Shown here piece after piece: positions 10,407 to 18,569 of a DNA stretch of 64,000 nt (position 1 is the first letter of the stretch; each line of letters starts with the position of its first letter). The position numbers and the translations under genes are program-made. This DNA comes from Limnohabitans sp. 2KL-1. Its GTDB lineage: Bacteria > Pseudomonadota > Gammaproteobacteria > Burkholderiales > Burkholderiaceae_C. The stretch lies in assembly GCF_003063435.1 (NCBI RefSeq), contig NZ_NESL01000001.1, positions 62,001-126,000 of the forward strand, read 5' to 3'. The notes under the pieces were generated by a model, which searched no databases, was not told the origin of the DNA, and worked only from the letters and a program-made list of their open reading frames with translations.

Positions 10407-13400
10407 ATGATCAACGTTTCTTCTTGGTCGATCCGCAACCCGATCCCGGCCGTCATGCTCTTTGTGCTGCTGACGGTGGCGGGCTTCATCGCCTTTGGGT
10501 CCATGAAGGTGCAAAACTTTCCGGACCTGGATGTGCCCACCATCTCGGTCACCGCCAGCCTGCCCGGTGTCGCGCCCTCGCAGCTTGAAACCGATGTGGC
10601 CCGCAAACTCGAAAACGCGCTGGCCCCGCTGCAAGGCTTGAAGCACATCACCACCAAGGTGCAAGACGGTGTGGTGTCCATCACCGCCGAGTTCCGCATG
10701 GAAAAGCCCACCCAAGAAGCGGTGGACGATGTGCGCTCGGCCATCCAGGGTGTGCGGGCCGACTTGCCGGGTGACCTGCGTGACCCGGTGGTGCAAAAGC
10801 TCAACCTGGCCGGCTCGCCCGTGTTGGCCTACACCGTGCGCTCATCGCGCATGGACGACGAGGCCTTGTCGTGGTTGGTGGACAAAGACATCACCCGCAA
10901 GCTTTTGTCGTTGCGCGGTGTGGGTGCCGTCAACCGCGTGGGCGGCGTGACGCGTGAAGTGCGTGTGGCGCTCGATGTGAACCGTTTGCAATCGCTGGGC
11001 ATCACGGCGGCCGAAGTCTCGCGCCAACTCAAGCAGGTACAGCAAGAAGGCTCGGGCGGGCGCATGGCGCTGGGCGCGGGAGAGCAACCTGTGCGCACCT
11101 TGGCCACTGTCAAAACGGCGCAAGAGGTGGGCCAGATCGAGTTGGCCACATCGCGTGGTGGCCGTGTTCGGTTGGACCAAGTGGCCACGGTGAGTGACAC
11201 GCTGGCCGATGCCCGCTCAGCAGCCAGCCTCAACGGTGTGCCCGTGGTCGGTTTTGAGGTGGTGCGCAGCAAAGGCGAGAGCGAGGTGGCCGTGGGCCGT
11301 TTGGTGCGCCAGGCGCTGGCCGAATACCGCTTGCAAAACCCGGACATCGAGATCACCGAATCCTTTGACTTCGTGACCCCCGTGGAAGAGGAATACGACG
11401 GCTCCTTGGTGTTGCTGTACGAAGGTGCGATTTTGGCGGTGCTGGTGGTGTGGCTGTTCTTGCGAGACTGGCGCGCCACCTTTGTCACCGCAGTGGCGCT
11501 GCCCCTGTCGGTCATTCCGGCCTTCATCGGCATGGCGTATCTGGGCTTTTCCATCAACGTGGTGACCTTGCTCGCGCTGTCTTTGGTGATTGGCGTGCTG
11601 GTGGACGATGCGATTGTCGAGGTGGAAAACATCGTGCGCCATTTGCGCATGGGCAAGTCGCCTTACCAAGCGGCGATGGAAGCGGCCGACGAGATTGGGC
11701 TGGCCGTGATCGCCACCACCTTCACCTTGATTGCGGTGTTTTTGCCCACGGCATTCATGAGCGGCATTCCGGGCAAGTTCTTCAAACAGTTTGGCTGGAC
11801 CGCGTCGCTGGCGGTGTTCGCTTCGCTGGTGGTGGCGCGGGTGCTCACCCCCATGATGGCCGCTTACATCTTGAAGCCCATCGTCACGGCCGCGCACGAG
11901 CCGGGCTGGCTCAAGCGCTACATGGTGTGGGCCACCTGGTGCATGAAGCATCGCCTGGTCACCATGGTCCTGGCTACCTTGTTTTTCATCGGCTCCATCA
12001 TGCTGGTGCCTTTGTTGCCCAAGGGCTTCATTCCACCGGACGACAACTCGCAAACCCAGGTCTATGTGGAGCTGCCCCCTGGCTCTACGCTTGCCCAAAC
12101 CCAGGCCAGCGCCGAACACGCCCGCAAGCTGCTCATGACGGTGAACGACGTGAAAAGCGTCTACACCACCATCGGTGGCGGCAGCGCTGGCAGTGACCCG
12201 TTTGCGGGCGGTGGCGCGGCCGAGGTGCGCAAGGCCACGCTCACCATTCAGTTGAGTGAGCGCGGCACACGCCCGCGCAAGCAAGCGATTGAAAACGACA
12301 TCCGCACCGCGTTGCAACAGCTGCCCGGTGTGCGCAGCAAGGTGGGACTGGGCGGCTCGGGCGAGAAATACGTGCTGGTGCTCACCGGCGAAGACCCGCA
12401 GGCCCTGCAAACCGCCGCCATGGCCGTGGAGCGTGACCTGCGCACCATCCAAGGCCTGGGCTCAATTGCATCGACGGCCAGCCTGGTGCGCCCCGAGATC
12501 GCGGTGCGCCCCGACTTTGCCAAAGCCGCCGATTTGGGCGTGACCAGCGCGGCCATCAGCGACACCTTGCGTGTGGCCACTTTGGGCGACTACGACGCGG
12601 CCCTGCCCAAGCTCAATTTGTCAGAGCGGCAGGTGCCCATCGTCGTCAAGTTGGGTGACGAGTCCCGGCAAGACCTGGCCACGCTTGAGCGCCTGATGGT
12701 GCCCGGCAGCCGTGGCCCCGTCATGCTGGGTCAGGTGGCCAGCATCGAGGTGGCGGGCGGCCCGGCGGTGATTGACCGTTATGACCGCCAGCGCAACATC
12801 AACTTCGAGATCGAACTCTCAGGCATGCCCTTAGGCGACGTGACGGCGGCAGTGCAAAAGCTGCCTGCCCTGCAAAGCTTGCCATTGGGCGTGAAGGTGG
12901 TGGAAGTGGGCGACGCCGAAGTCATGGGCGAACTCTTTGCCAGCTTTGGCCTGGCCATGATGATCGGTGTGCTGTGCATCTACATCGTGCTGGTGCTGCT
13001 GTTCAAAGGCTTCTTGCACCCCATCACGATTTTGGCGGCGCTGCCGCTGTCGCTGGGTGGCGCGTTTGTGGGCCTGCTGATCGCGCAAAAGAGCTTCTCG
13101 ATGCCTTCGCTGATCGGCTTGATCATGCTCATGGGCATCGCCACCAAAAATTCGATCTTGCTGGTGGAGTACGCGATTGAGGCGCGGCGTGGTCATCCCG
13201 CGACCGATGACCATCCCGCCGTGCCTGGCATGAGCCGTTGGGATGCGATTTTGGACGCTTGCCACAAACGTGCACGCCCCATCATCATGACGACGATTGC
13301 CATGGGCGCTGGCATGCTGCCGATTGCGGTGGGCTGGGGCGCGGCCGATGCGAGTTTCCGCTCACCCATGGCGATTGCGGTGATCGGCGGCTTGCTCACC

Positions 13401-13505
13401 AGCACGGTGCTCAGCTTGCTGGTGATCCCGGTGGTGTTCACCTACCTGGACGATCTGGGGCAATGGTCGGCACGCATTTACAGGAAGTTGACGCGTAGTG
13501 GATGA
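10407..13505 (+). CDS. RND family efflux pump, inner-membrane subunit
   Basis: The 1032-residue length fits AcrB/MdtB-type pumps. The N-terminus (WSIRNPIPAVMLFVLLTVAGF) is the first membrane helix. 'NFPDLDVPTISVTASLPG' and 'LENALAPLQGLKHITTK' are family signatures of the porter domain. The paired acidic residues of transmembrane helix 4 are present in 'GVLVDDAIVEVENIVRH', needed for proton relay. The C-terminal half repeats the fold with 'LIGLIMLMGIATKNSILLVEYA'. It exports drugs or hydrophobic compounds driven by proton motive force, with the adaptor encoded immediately upstream. The substrate is unknown. No TetR or MarR regulator adjoins the pair. Confidence 0.95.
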   Translation: MINVSSWSIRNPIPAVMLFVLLTVAGFIAFGSMKVQNFPDLDVPTISVTASLPGVAPSQLETDVARKLENALAPLQGLKHITTKVQDGVVSITAEFRMEKPTQEAVDDVRSAIQGVRADLPGDLRDPVVQKLNLAGSPVLAYTVRSSRMDDEALSWLVDKDITRKLLSLRGVGAVNRVGGVTREVRVALDVNRLQSLGITAAEVSRQLKQVQQEGSGGRMALGAGEQPVRTLATVKTAQEVGQIELATSRGGRVRLDQVATVSDTLADARSAASLNGVPVVGFEVVRSKGESEVAVGRLVRQALAEYRLQNPDIEITESFDFVTPVEEEYDGSLVLLYEGAILAVLVVWLFLRDWRATFVTAVALPLSVIPAFIGMAYLGFSINVVTLLALSLVIGVLVDDAIVEVENIVRHLRMGKSPYQAAMEAADEIGLAVIATTFTLIAVFLPTAFMSGIPGKFFKQFGWTASLAVFASLVVARVLTPMMAAYILKPIVTAAHEPGWLKRYMVWATWCMKHRLVTMVLATLFFIGSIMLVPLLPKGFIPPDDNSQTQVYVELPPGSTLAQTQASAEHARKLLMTVNDVKSVYTTIGGGSAGSDPFAGGGAAEVRKATLTIQLSERGTRPRKQAIENDIRTALQQLPGVRSKVGLGGSGEKYVLVLTGEDPQALQTAAMAVERDLRTIQGLGSIASTASLVRPEIAVRPDFAKAADLGVTSAAISDTLRVATLGDYDAALPKLNLSERQVPIVVKLGDESRQDLATLERLMVPGSRGPVMLGQVASIEVAGGPAVIDRYDRQRNINFEIELSGMPLGDVTAAVQKLPALQSLPLGVKVVEVGDAEVMGELFASFGLAMMIGVLCIYIVLVLLFKGFLHPITILAALPLSLGGAFVGLLIAQKSFSMPSLIGLIMLMGIATKNSILLVEYAIEARRGHPATDDHPAVPGMSRWDAILDACHKRARPIIMTTIAMGAGMLPIAVGWGAADASFRSPMAIAVIGGLLTSTVLSLLVIPVVFTYLDDLGQWSARIYRKLTRSG

Positions 13506-13769
13506 CATCGCCGGGCGGGTGGTGAATGCCCCGTGATAACGGGGTGTGCCCGCGCGATGCCTTCGTTCCGTGCACGCGAACACAGACCCTCATTTCGAGG
13601 GTGATCCATCTCACATGGCAGCGTGGGGCATTTCCCTGGCTGAAAAAACGCGTCACAAAATTTGATCTTGGTCACAAAGTGGTGCTTCGTGGCCTTGTCA
13701 AATGCGCTCTGGCAGGTCACATTCCTCATGGGGTCCCTAACTTCGCCCCCTCATCGTCGGAGGTGTCAC
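13506..13769. other. Intergenic region after the RND pump
   Basis: Two short hairpins are visible. The first has arms CCCCGT and ACGGGG around 13530-13545. The second has arms ACCCTC (13586-13591) and GAGGGT (13597-13602). Neither has a following T tract. The second half probably carries the promoter for the downstream lipoprotein gene, whose ribosome binding site GGAGG is at about 13757-13761. Confidence 0.35.
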
Positions 13770-14417
13770 ATGAAACCCGTTGACCTGCGCACGCACCGCA
13801 CCCCATTCGCTGGGCTGGCCGTGGCCTTGACCGTTACGGCTTGCGCCGTTTGGGGGCCTCGCGCAGAGCGTTGGCGGGCGCCAACCGCGGGTGCGAGTTG
13901 GGAGGTGGCCCAGCGCAACACCGGCAGCTATGGCAAGGACATGGTGTTGCGCATCACCCGGGGCGACGGGATCTGGCAAGGGCGGCCGGTCATGACGCTC
14001 GTCAATTCACAAGGCATCAACACCGTCATCACGCCGACAGGCCACTGGATCGCCATCGTGGGTCGGGATGGCCGAACCCTCACGCGCTGGGACCCGCCGT
14101 TGGGATTCGAGTACCCCATCACAGTGGGCAAATCCTGGGTCAAGGCTTACCGCATGACTTTTGGGGCTCAGGGTGAAACCTTGCCCTATGACCTGAGCTG
14201 CACGGTGCAAAGCCATGAAAAAGTGACGGTCAAGGCAGGCACCTTCGATGCCTTCAAGATCGTTTGCAGCACAAACATCGGCAACGAAGAAACCTACTGG
14301 ATCAATTTTGACCAAGGCGTATTTGTCAAGACCGATTTGAAACGCACCGCCAAGAGCCCGTTTGGTGCGGGCACCCAGCAAAGCGAGCTGGTTTCAGCCC
14401 CGTCCCTCAAGCCCTGA
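13770..14417 (+). CDS. Predicted lipoprotein of unknown function
   Basis: The 215-residue protein starts at 13770 behind a strong GGAGG site. The N-terminal signal ends in a lipobox (LTVTAC), so Cys at about residue 25 should be lipidated. The mature part has beta-rich character, with 'SYGKDMVLRITRGDGIWQGR', a stretch on heating or measuring conditions I cannot interpret, and 'AGTFDAFKIVCSTNIGNEETYW' resembling DUF3108-like or outer-membrane-associated beta proteins. No enzyme motif is seen. It is not in an obvious operon. Function is not assigned. Confidence 0.75.
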   Translation: MKPVDLRTHRTPFAGLAVALTVTACAVWGPRAERWRAPTAGASWEVAQRNTGSYGKDMVLRITRGDGIWQGRPVMTLVNSQGINTVITPTGHWIAIVGRDGRTLTRWDPPLGFEYPITVGKSWVKAYRMTFGAQGETLPYDLSCTVQSHEKVTVKAGTFDAFKIVCSTNIGNEETYWINFDQGVFVKTDLKRTAKSPFGAGTQQSELVSAPSLKP

Positions 14418-14453
14418 ACAACGCCCGGCTTCCAAGGGTTTGCCCACAAGCCT

Positions 14454-14885
14454 TCAGCGCGATGACCCCAAAGGTGGCTGCACAGGCTCGGTGGAGAAAT
14501 GGTGCAGGCGGATGCGCCAGCCCTCGGCATGCGCTTGCAGCACCCAAGCGCCGCGCAAGCGCGAGGTCGTGTGTTCATCGCCCTTCAGGTGAAACTTGAA
14601 GTTCACGAAACCCTGGCCCATCACGCAGCCGGGGTCGATCTGTTGCGCTGAAAAGTCGCTCAGTGTCAGGCTGGCCGACAGGATGGTGCCGGTGTAGGAC
14701 GCGAAATAGTCGCGGATGGCTGTTCGGCCGATCTGGTGCCCGGGTCGACCGCCCATGAACAAGGCGTCTTCGGTGTAGAGCGCGGCCAGCGCGTCGACGT
14801 CCCATGATGCGGCGGCCTGGCTCCACGCGTGTTGTACGCGTTCAAGCGCTTGTTGTGCGGTGTCGGGGGTGTGGGCGAGTGTCAT
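14454..14885 (-). CDS. NTF2-like/SnoaL-like domain protein (YybH/SgcJ type)
   Basis: With the start at 14885 (MTLAHTPDTAQQALERVQHAW) this is a 143-residue, single-domain protein. 'SWDVDALAALYTEDALFMGG', 'GRTAIRDYFASY' and 'GWRIRLHHFS' are the hallmark segments of the cone-shaped NTF2-like fold used by SgcJ/EcaC and DUF4440 proteins. These range from isomerases to non-catalytic ligand binders, so no reaction is inferred. The open frame extends upstream to 14978, but the longer N-terminus does not look like protein and would overlap the SDR leader. It is divergent from the next gene. Confidence 0.75.
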   Translation of the reverse strand: MTLAHTPDTAQQALERVQHAWSQAAASWDVDALAALYTEDALFMGGRPGHQIGRTAIRDYFASYTGTILSASLTLSDFSAQQIDPGCVMGQGFVNFKFHLKGDEHTTSRLRGAWVLQAHAEGWRIRLHHFSTEPVQPPLGSSR

Positions 14886-15051
14886 GGATGGCGCAAATAA
14901 GTGGCATTCAGGCCCGACTTTAGCGCGGCAGGCCATCGCGGGTGACAGTGACATGGCCTGCCTTTGGGTACAGTGCATTCAAGGTCGTGACTCAGCCCGG
15001 GGCCAGGTGCTGGGGGGCAACGACCCTGACCACAAGACAAAGGAGCAACAC

Positions 15052-15753
15052 ATGGGCAACAAGGTGGCAATGGTGGTGGGGGGCGGCAGCGGCATGGGCG
15101 CAGCTGCAGCACGCAAGCTGGCGCAAGATGGCTTTCAGGTGGCGGTCTTGTCTTCGTCCGGCAAGGGCGAGGCGCTGGGCCGCGAGTTGGGCGGCTTGGG
15201 GCTGACAGGCTCCAACCAGTCGAGCGAAGACCTGCAAAAGCTGGTCGATCAAACCATGGCGCGCTGGGGCCGCATCGACGTGTTGGTCAACAGCGCGGGC
15301 CACGGCCCCAAGGGCCCGGTGCTGGAGCTGACCGATGCGCAGTGGCATTTGGGCCTGGACATGTATTTTCTGAACGTGGTGCGCGCCGTGCGTTTGGTGA
15401 CGCCCATCATGGTCCAGCAAAAAGCGGGGGCCATCGTCAACATCTCCAGCGCCTGGGTGGTTGAGCCCAGCGCGATGTTCCCGACCTCGGCGGTGGCACG
15501 CGCAGGCCTGGCCGCTTTCACCAAACTGTTTGCTGACGAACACGCTTCGCACAATGTGCGCATGAACAATGTCTTGCCCGGCTGGATCGACAGCTTGCCC
15601 GCCAAAGAAGAGCGCCGCGAAAGCGTGCCCATGCAGCGCTACGGCACCAGTGAAGAGGTGGCCGCGACCATCGCCTTTTTGGCGTCACAAGGTGCTGCCT
15701 ACATCACAGGCCAGAACATCCGTGTGGATGGCGGTTTGATGCGTTCGGTCTAG
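15052..15753 (+). CDS. SDR family oxidoreductase
   Basis: I choose 15052 (MGNKVAMVVGGGSGMG) because AAGGAGC sits eight bases upstream, although the frame is open from 14860. The 233-residue length fits classical short-chain dehydrogenases. The cofactor motif is GGGSGMG at about 9-15, and 'NSAGHG' is the NAG-like motif. The catalytic region shows 'IVNISSAW' for the Ser. The usual YxxxK is replaced by 'AVARAGLAAFTKL', that is, no Tyr or Lys at the expected spacing. The C-terminal 'YITGQNIRVDGGLMRSV' is typical. The missing Tyr-Lys pair suggests altered or lost oxidoreductase chemistry. The substrate is unknown. Confidence 0.85.
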   Translation: MGNKVAMVVGGGSGMGAAAARKLAQDGFQVAVLSSSGKGEALGRELGGLGLTGSNQSSEDLQKLVDQTMARWGRIDVLVNSAGHGPKGPVLELTDAQWHLGLDMYFLNVVRAVRLVTPIMVQQKAGAIVNISSAWVVEPSAMFPTSAVARAGLAAFTKLFADEHASHNVRMNNVLPGWIDSLPAKEERRESVPMQRYGTSEEVAATIAFLASQGAAYITGQNIRVDGGLMRSV

Positions 15754-15792
15754 GGCCTTGTTGCGACACCCAGGGCGGCAAGCCCCTGTCCG

Positions 15793-16800
15793 TCAGGCCA
15801 GAATGGCTTGCGCTACCGCCAAATAGACCGGGATGCCCAGCACGATGTTCAAGGGAAAGGTCAAGCCCAGGCTCAGCCCGAAATACAGCGCGGGTTTGGC
15901 CTCGGGCAAGGCGGTGCGGAGCACGGCGGGCACGGCGATGTAGGACGCACTGGCCGCCAGCACCATGAGCAAGGCGCCATCGCCTGCGCTCAGTTGCAAG
16001 AGGAAGGCCAGGCCCAGGGCCAACGCAGCATGCACCAGCGGCCCGATCACCGCGTAAGCGATCAGCATGGGCGACTGGCCCTTGACTTGTGGCAGGTTGC
16101 GCGCCGCCATCAAGCCCATGTCGAGCAGGAAGAAGGCCAGCATGCCTTTGAAAAGGTCCACCGAAAAGGGGGCCATCGCCTCTTTGCCCGCTTCGCCCGT
16201 GACCAGGCCGATGACCATGGCCCCCAAGAGCAGCAACTGCGCGCCATCCGTGAAGGACTCGTGCAGGATCTTGCCCACCGACGCGCCATGAGGCGTGGCA
16301 GGCCCACCCAGTGCGGCCCCGCCGCCCGCTTGCAGCACCACGCCCGAGGCCTGTTTTTGCCGCAATGAATTGGCCAGCACCACCGCCAAGATGATGGCGG
16401 GCGACTCCATCAAGGCCATGGCTGCAGCCATGTGTCCGCCATAAGGCACGCCCTGGTTTTCCAGCGTTTGCACGGCCGTGACAAAGGTCACCGCGCTCAC
16501 CGAGCCATATGTGGCGGCCACGGCCGCTGCGTCAAAACCCGAGACAAAGCGGCGCAGTACGGCGTAACCGATGAGCGGGATGACGATGGCCAGCAACACC
16601 GCGGCGGCCAGGCTGATGCCCACGCTGGCCGTTAGGCCCGACTGCGACAGCGCAAAACCGCCCTTCAGACCCAGGGCCATCAACAGGTACAGCGACAAAA
16701 AGCGGGAGATGGCGGGCGGGATTTCGAGGTTGGATTTGACGGTGCCTGCCAGCACACCAAAGATGAAAAAGAGGATGGCGGGATCGATCAGGTTGTGCAT
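15793..16800 (-). CDS. sbtA: SbtA-like sodium-dependent bicarbonate permease
   Basis: Start at 16800 (MHNLIDPAILFFIFGVLAG) with AAGGAAC upstream; the frame runs on to 16836. The 335-residue protein is almost entirely hydrophobic, with about ten membrane segments. 'FFIFGVLAGTVKSNLEIP' and 'YLLMALGLKGG' are signatures of the DUF897/SbtA family, as is 'YGSVSAVTFVTA'. Characterised cyanobacterial SbtA is a high-affinity Na+/HCO3- symporter at the plasma membrane. No SbtB (PII-like) partner gene is adjacent. A LysR regulator of CbbR/CmpR type is divergent, which supports a link to inorganic carbon supply. Transport of another anion cannot be excluded. Confidence 0.85.
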   Translation of the reverse strand: MHNLIDPAILFFIFGVLAGTVKSNLEIPPAISRFLSLYLLMALGLKGGFALSQSGLTASVGISLAAAVLLAIVIPLIGYAVLRRFVSGFDAAAVAATYGSVSAVTFVTAVQTLENQGVPYGGHMAAAMALMESPAIILAVVLANSLRQKQASGVVLQAGGGAALGGPATPHGASVGKILHESFTDGAQLLLLGAMVIGLVTGEAGKEAMAPFSVDLFKGMLAFFLLDMGLMAARNLPQVKGQSPMLIAYAVIGPLVHAALALGLAFLLQLSAGDGALLMVLAASASYIAVPAVLRTALPEAKPALYFGLSLGLTFPLNIVLGIPVYLAVAQAILA

Positions 16801-16856
16801 GCTTGTGTTCCTTGCGCCGATCATAGAAATGGGCAAGGCACTTGTAAAATCGATTC

Positions 16857-16886
16857 TTCAAACCTTGAATATAGATAAAAATCTAT
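16857..16886. promoter_or_regulatory. Candidate LysR operator in the sbtA-lysR divergent region
   Basis: Two inverted repeats lie in the 84-base gap between the divergent starts. TTCAA (16857-16861) pairs with TTGAA (16865-16869), and ATAGAT (16871-16876) pairs with ATCTAT (16881-16886). The second overlaps the lysR start codon at 16885, a good position for autorepression. LysR-type proteins usually bind such dyads between divergent genes. Binding is inferred, not shown. Confidence 0.45.
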
Positions 16887-17781
16887 GAACGTCAGCTTCC
16901 GCCAATTGCGACTTTTTCTGGCGCTGGCCGAAACTGGCAGTGTGAGCGCTGCGGCCAAGGTGGTGCACGTCACCCAGCCCACGGCCTCGATGCAGCTCAA
17001 GGACATCAGCGAATCGGTGGGCTTGCCGCTGTACGAGCTGGTGGGCAAAAAGCTTTACCTGACCGAGGTGGGCCAAGAGCTGGCGCAGACCGCGCGCGCT
17101 GTGGCGCAGACTTGGGACGCCTTCGAGCAGAACGTGGACGCGGCCAAGGGCTTGTCGCGCGGCAAGTTGCGGGTGGCGGTGGTGAGCACGGCCAAGTACT
17201 TCATGCCGCACCTGATTGGCAGCTTTTGCAAGCAGCACCCGGCCATCGATGTGTCGCTCGAAATCCTGAACCGCGACGGCGTGGTGCAACGCCTGCGTGA
17301 CAACCTCGACGACCTGTACATCATGTCCATGCCGCCCAAAGACATGGACCTGGGCGACGAGGCCTTCATGCCCAACCCGATTGTGGTGATCGCCCCCACG
17401 TCCGACCCGCTGGCCAAACGCAGCGCCGTGCCTTTGCACGAGTTGGCAGAGCGCCGCTTCATCTTGCGCGAAAAAGGCTCGGGTACACGCATGGCCGCTG
17501 ACCAATTTTTCCGGTCCATGAAGTTCCGCCCCGATGTGCGCCTTGAGCTGGGCAGCAACGAGGCGGTCAAGGAGTCGGTGGCCGGGGGGCTGGGTGTGGG
17601 CGTGGTCTCACGCCACGCCTTGCATGGCCATCAAAAAGAAAATGGCGTCAGCGTGATCGATGTGGCCGGCTTTCCCCTGCCCTCGGCCTGGCACATCGTC
17701 TACCCGGCGGGCAAAAAACTGTCACCGCTGGCGCTGGCCTTCAAGCAGCATGTGCTCAAGCAGATCAGTCGGCGCAAATGA
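16885..17781 (+). CDS. LysR family transcriptional regulator (CbbR/CmpR-like)
   Basis: This 298-residue protein has an N-terminal winged helix (FRQLRLFLALAETGSVSAAA, then 'VTQPTASMQLKDISESVGLPLYE') and a periplasmic-binding-like effector domain from about residue 95. 'RFILREKGSGTR' is characteristic of the CbbR/CmpR branch, regulators of carbon fixation or bicarbonate uptake genes. It is divergent from the sbtA-like permease and most likely controls it and itself. The start codon overlaps a palindrome. The effector is unknown; known relatives sense NADPH, RuBP or 2-phosphoglycolate. It ends 15 bases from the convergent mntA gene. Confidence 0.93.
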   Translation: MNVSFRQLRLFLALAETGSVSAAAKVVHVTQPTASMQLKDISESVGLPLYELVGKKLYLTEVGQELAQTARAVAQTWDAFEQNVDAAKGLSRGKLRVAVVSTAKYFMPHLIGSFCKQHPAIDVSLEILNRDGVVQRLRDNLDDLYIMSMPPKDMDLGDEAFMPNPIVVIAPTSDPLAKRSAVPLHELAERRFILREKGSGTRMAADQFFRSMKFRPDVRLELGSNEAVKESVAGGLGVGVVSRHALHGHQKENGVSVIDVAGFPLPSAWHIVYPAGKKLSPLALAFKQHVLKQISRRK

Positions 17782-17796
17782 CCGGTGCACAGACGC

Positions 17797-18120
17797 TTAC
17801 CGTTGGTAAATGACTTGCCCCACCCGGTCAATGTGATCGGTCAATTCGGCGTGGTTGAGTTGTGCGTACAGCGACAGGTCGATTTCATAAGGTAGCAGCA
17901 GATCGTCCAGGCTTTGTTCAATATCGCCCAGCAAGCCCATGTCGAGTTGGGCACCTTTGAGTGTCAAGTCGATATCGGATCCTGGCTTGTAATTGCCTTT
18001 GGCCCGTGAGCCGTAAAGAATCGCTTGTTCTATTTGCGGGTACTGCGCCAAGGTTTGCCGAATTTGCAGCCAGGTGTCATCACTCAGGCCGAAAGCCGTT
18101 GCACCGTTCTTTGGCATCAT
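17797..18120 (-). CDS. mntA: MntA-type nucleotidyltransferase antitoxin
   Basis: This 107-residue minimal nucleotidyltransferase has the motif GSRAKGNYKPGSDIDL, with G37-S38 and metal-binding Asp49 and Asp51, and a likely third Asp in 'YEIDLSLY'. In the HepT/MntA type VII system, MntA transfers AMP groups to a Tyr of the HepT toxin and so inactivates it. The gene overlaps the upstream hepT by four bases (ATGA-type junction), the usual toxin-first order for this family. The N-terminal Met-Met leaves 18120 or 18117 as the start. Confidence 0.9.
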   Translation of the reverse strand: MMPKNGATAFGLSDDTWLQIRQTLAQYPQIEQAILYGSRAKGNYKPGSDIDLTLKGAQLDMGLLGDIEQSLDDLLLPYEIDLSLYAQLNHAELTDHIDRVGQVIYQR

Positions 18121-18542
18121 GCCGGGTCGCTTTCAGCCAGGTGCGCACTCAAGGTTTGGCGCAAAGCCACGAAGGCAGGGTAAAAGCGGGTCAAGATCGC
18201 GTGCGCTACGTCGTTGGCCACATCCAGGTTGTAAGTGTGTGATGTTTGGTTGCGTGCCTTGATCATGTCCATCCAGGCTTCGCCATCCGTGATCAGTTCG
18301 TTTTTGAAGGCTGAGCGACTGGCATCGCGTGAACCGATCAGACCGGTGATGCCTTTGAACTCCAGAAAATCCTTGAGCACGTTCCAGCCCAATTCATGGG
18401 TGAATTCAAAAGCCTGAATCAGGCCTTGTTGTTCCAGATTGCTTAAAGGTCGTTCTGTGGCCAAAGCAACAGCCTCGCCAAGGTTTTGCATGGCGCGGCC
18501 GTAATTGGCAAAACGTTGTTGCCAGCGGATGTCTTGGGTCAT
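18117..18542 (-). CDS. hepT: HepT-type HEPN ribonuclease toxin
   Basis: This 141-residue all-helical protein belongs to the HI0074/nucleotidyltransferase substrate-binding family. It carries the HEPN signature RX4HXY exactly as R97-NQTS-H102-T-Y104, so the RNase active site and the Tyr that the partner modifies are both intact. Other family segments are 'AFEFTHELGWNVLKDFLE' and 'SRDASRSAFK'. HepT proteins cleave tRNA or mRNA and can act in phage defence or stress. It is translated first and overlaps mntA. No mobile element borders the pair. Confidence 0.9.
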   Translation of the reverse strand: MTQDIRWQQRFANYGRAMQNLGEAVALATERPLSNLEQQGLIQAFEFTHELGWNVLKDFLEFKGITGLIGSRDASRSAFKNELITDGEAWMDMIKARNQTSHTYNLDVANDVAHAILTRFYPAFVALRQTLSAHLAESDPA

Positions 18543-18569
18543 GGCCGAATGGTAACCAATCCTTGAGAC

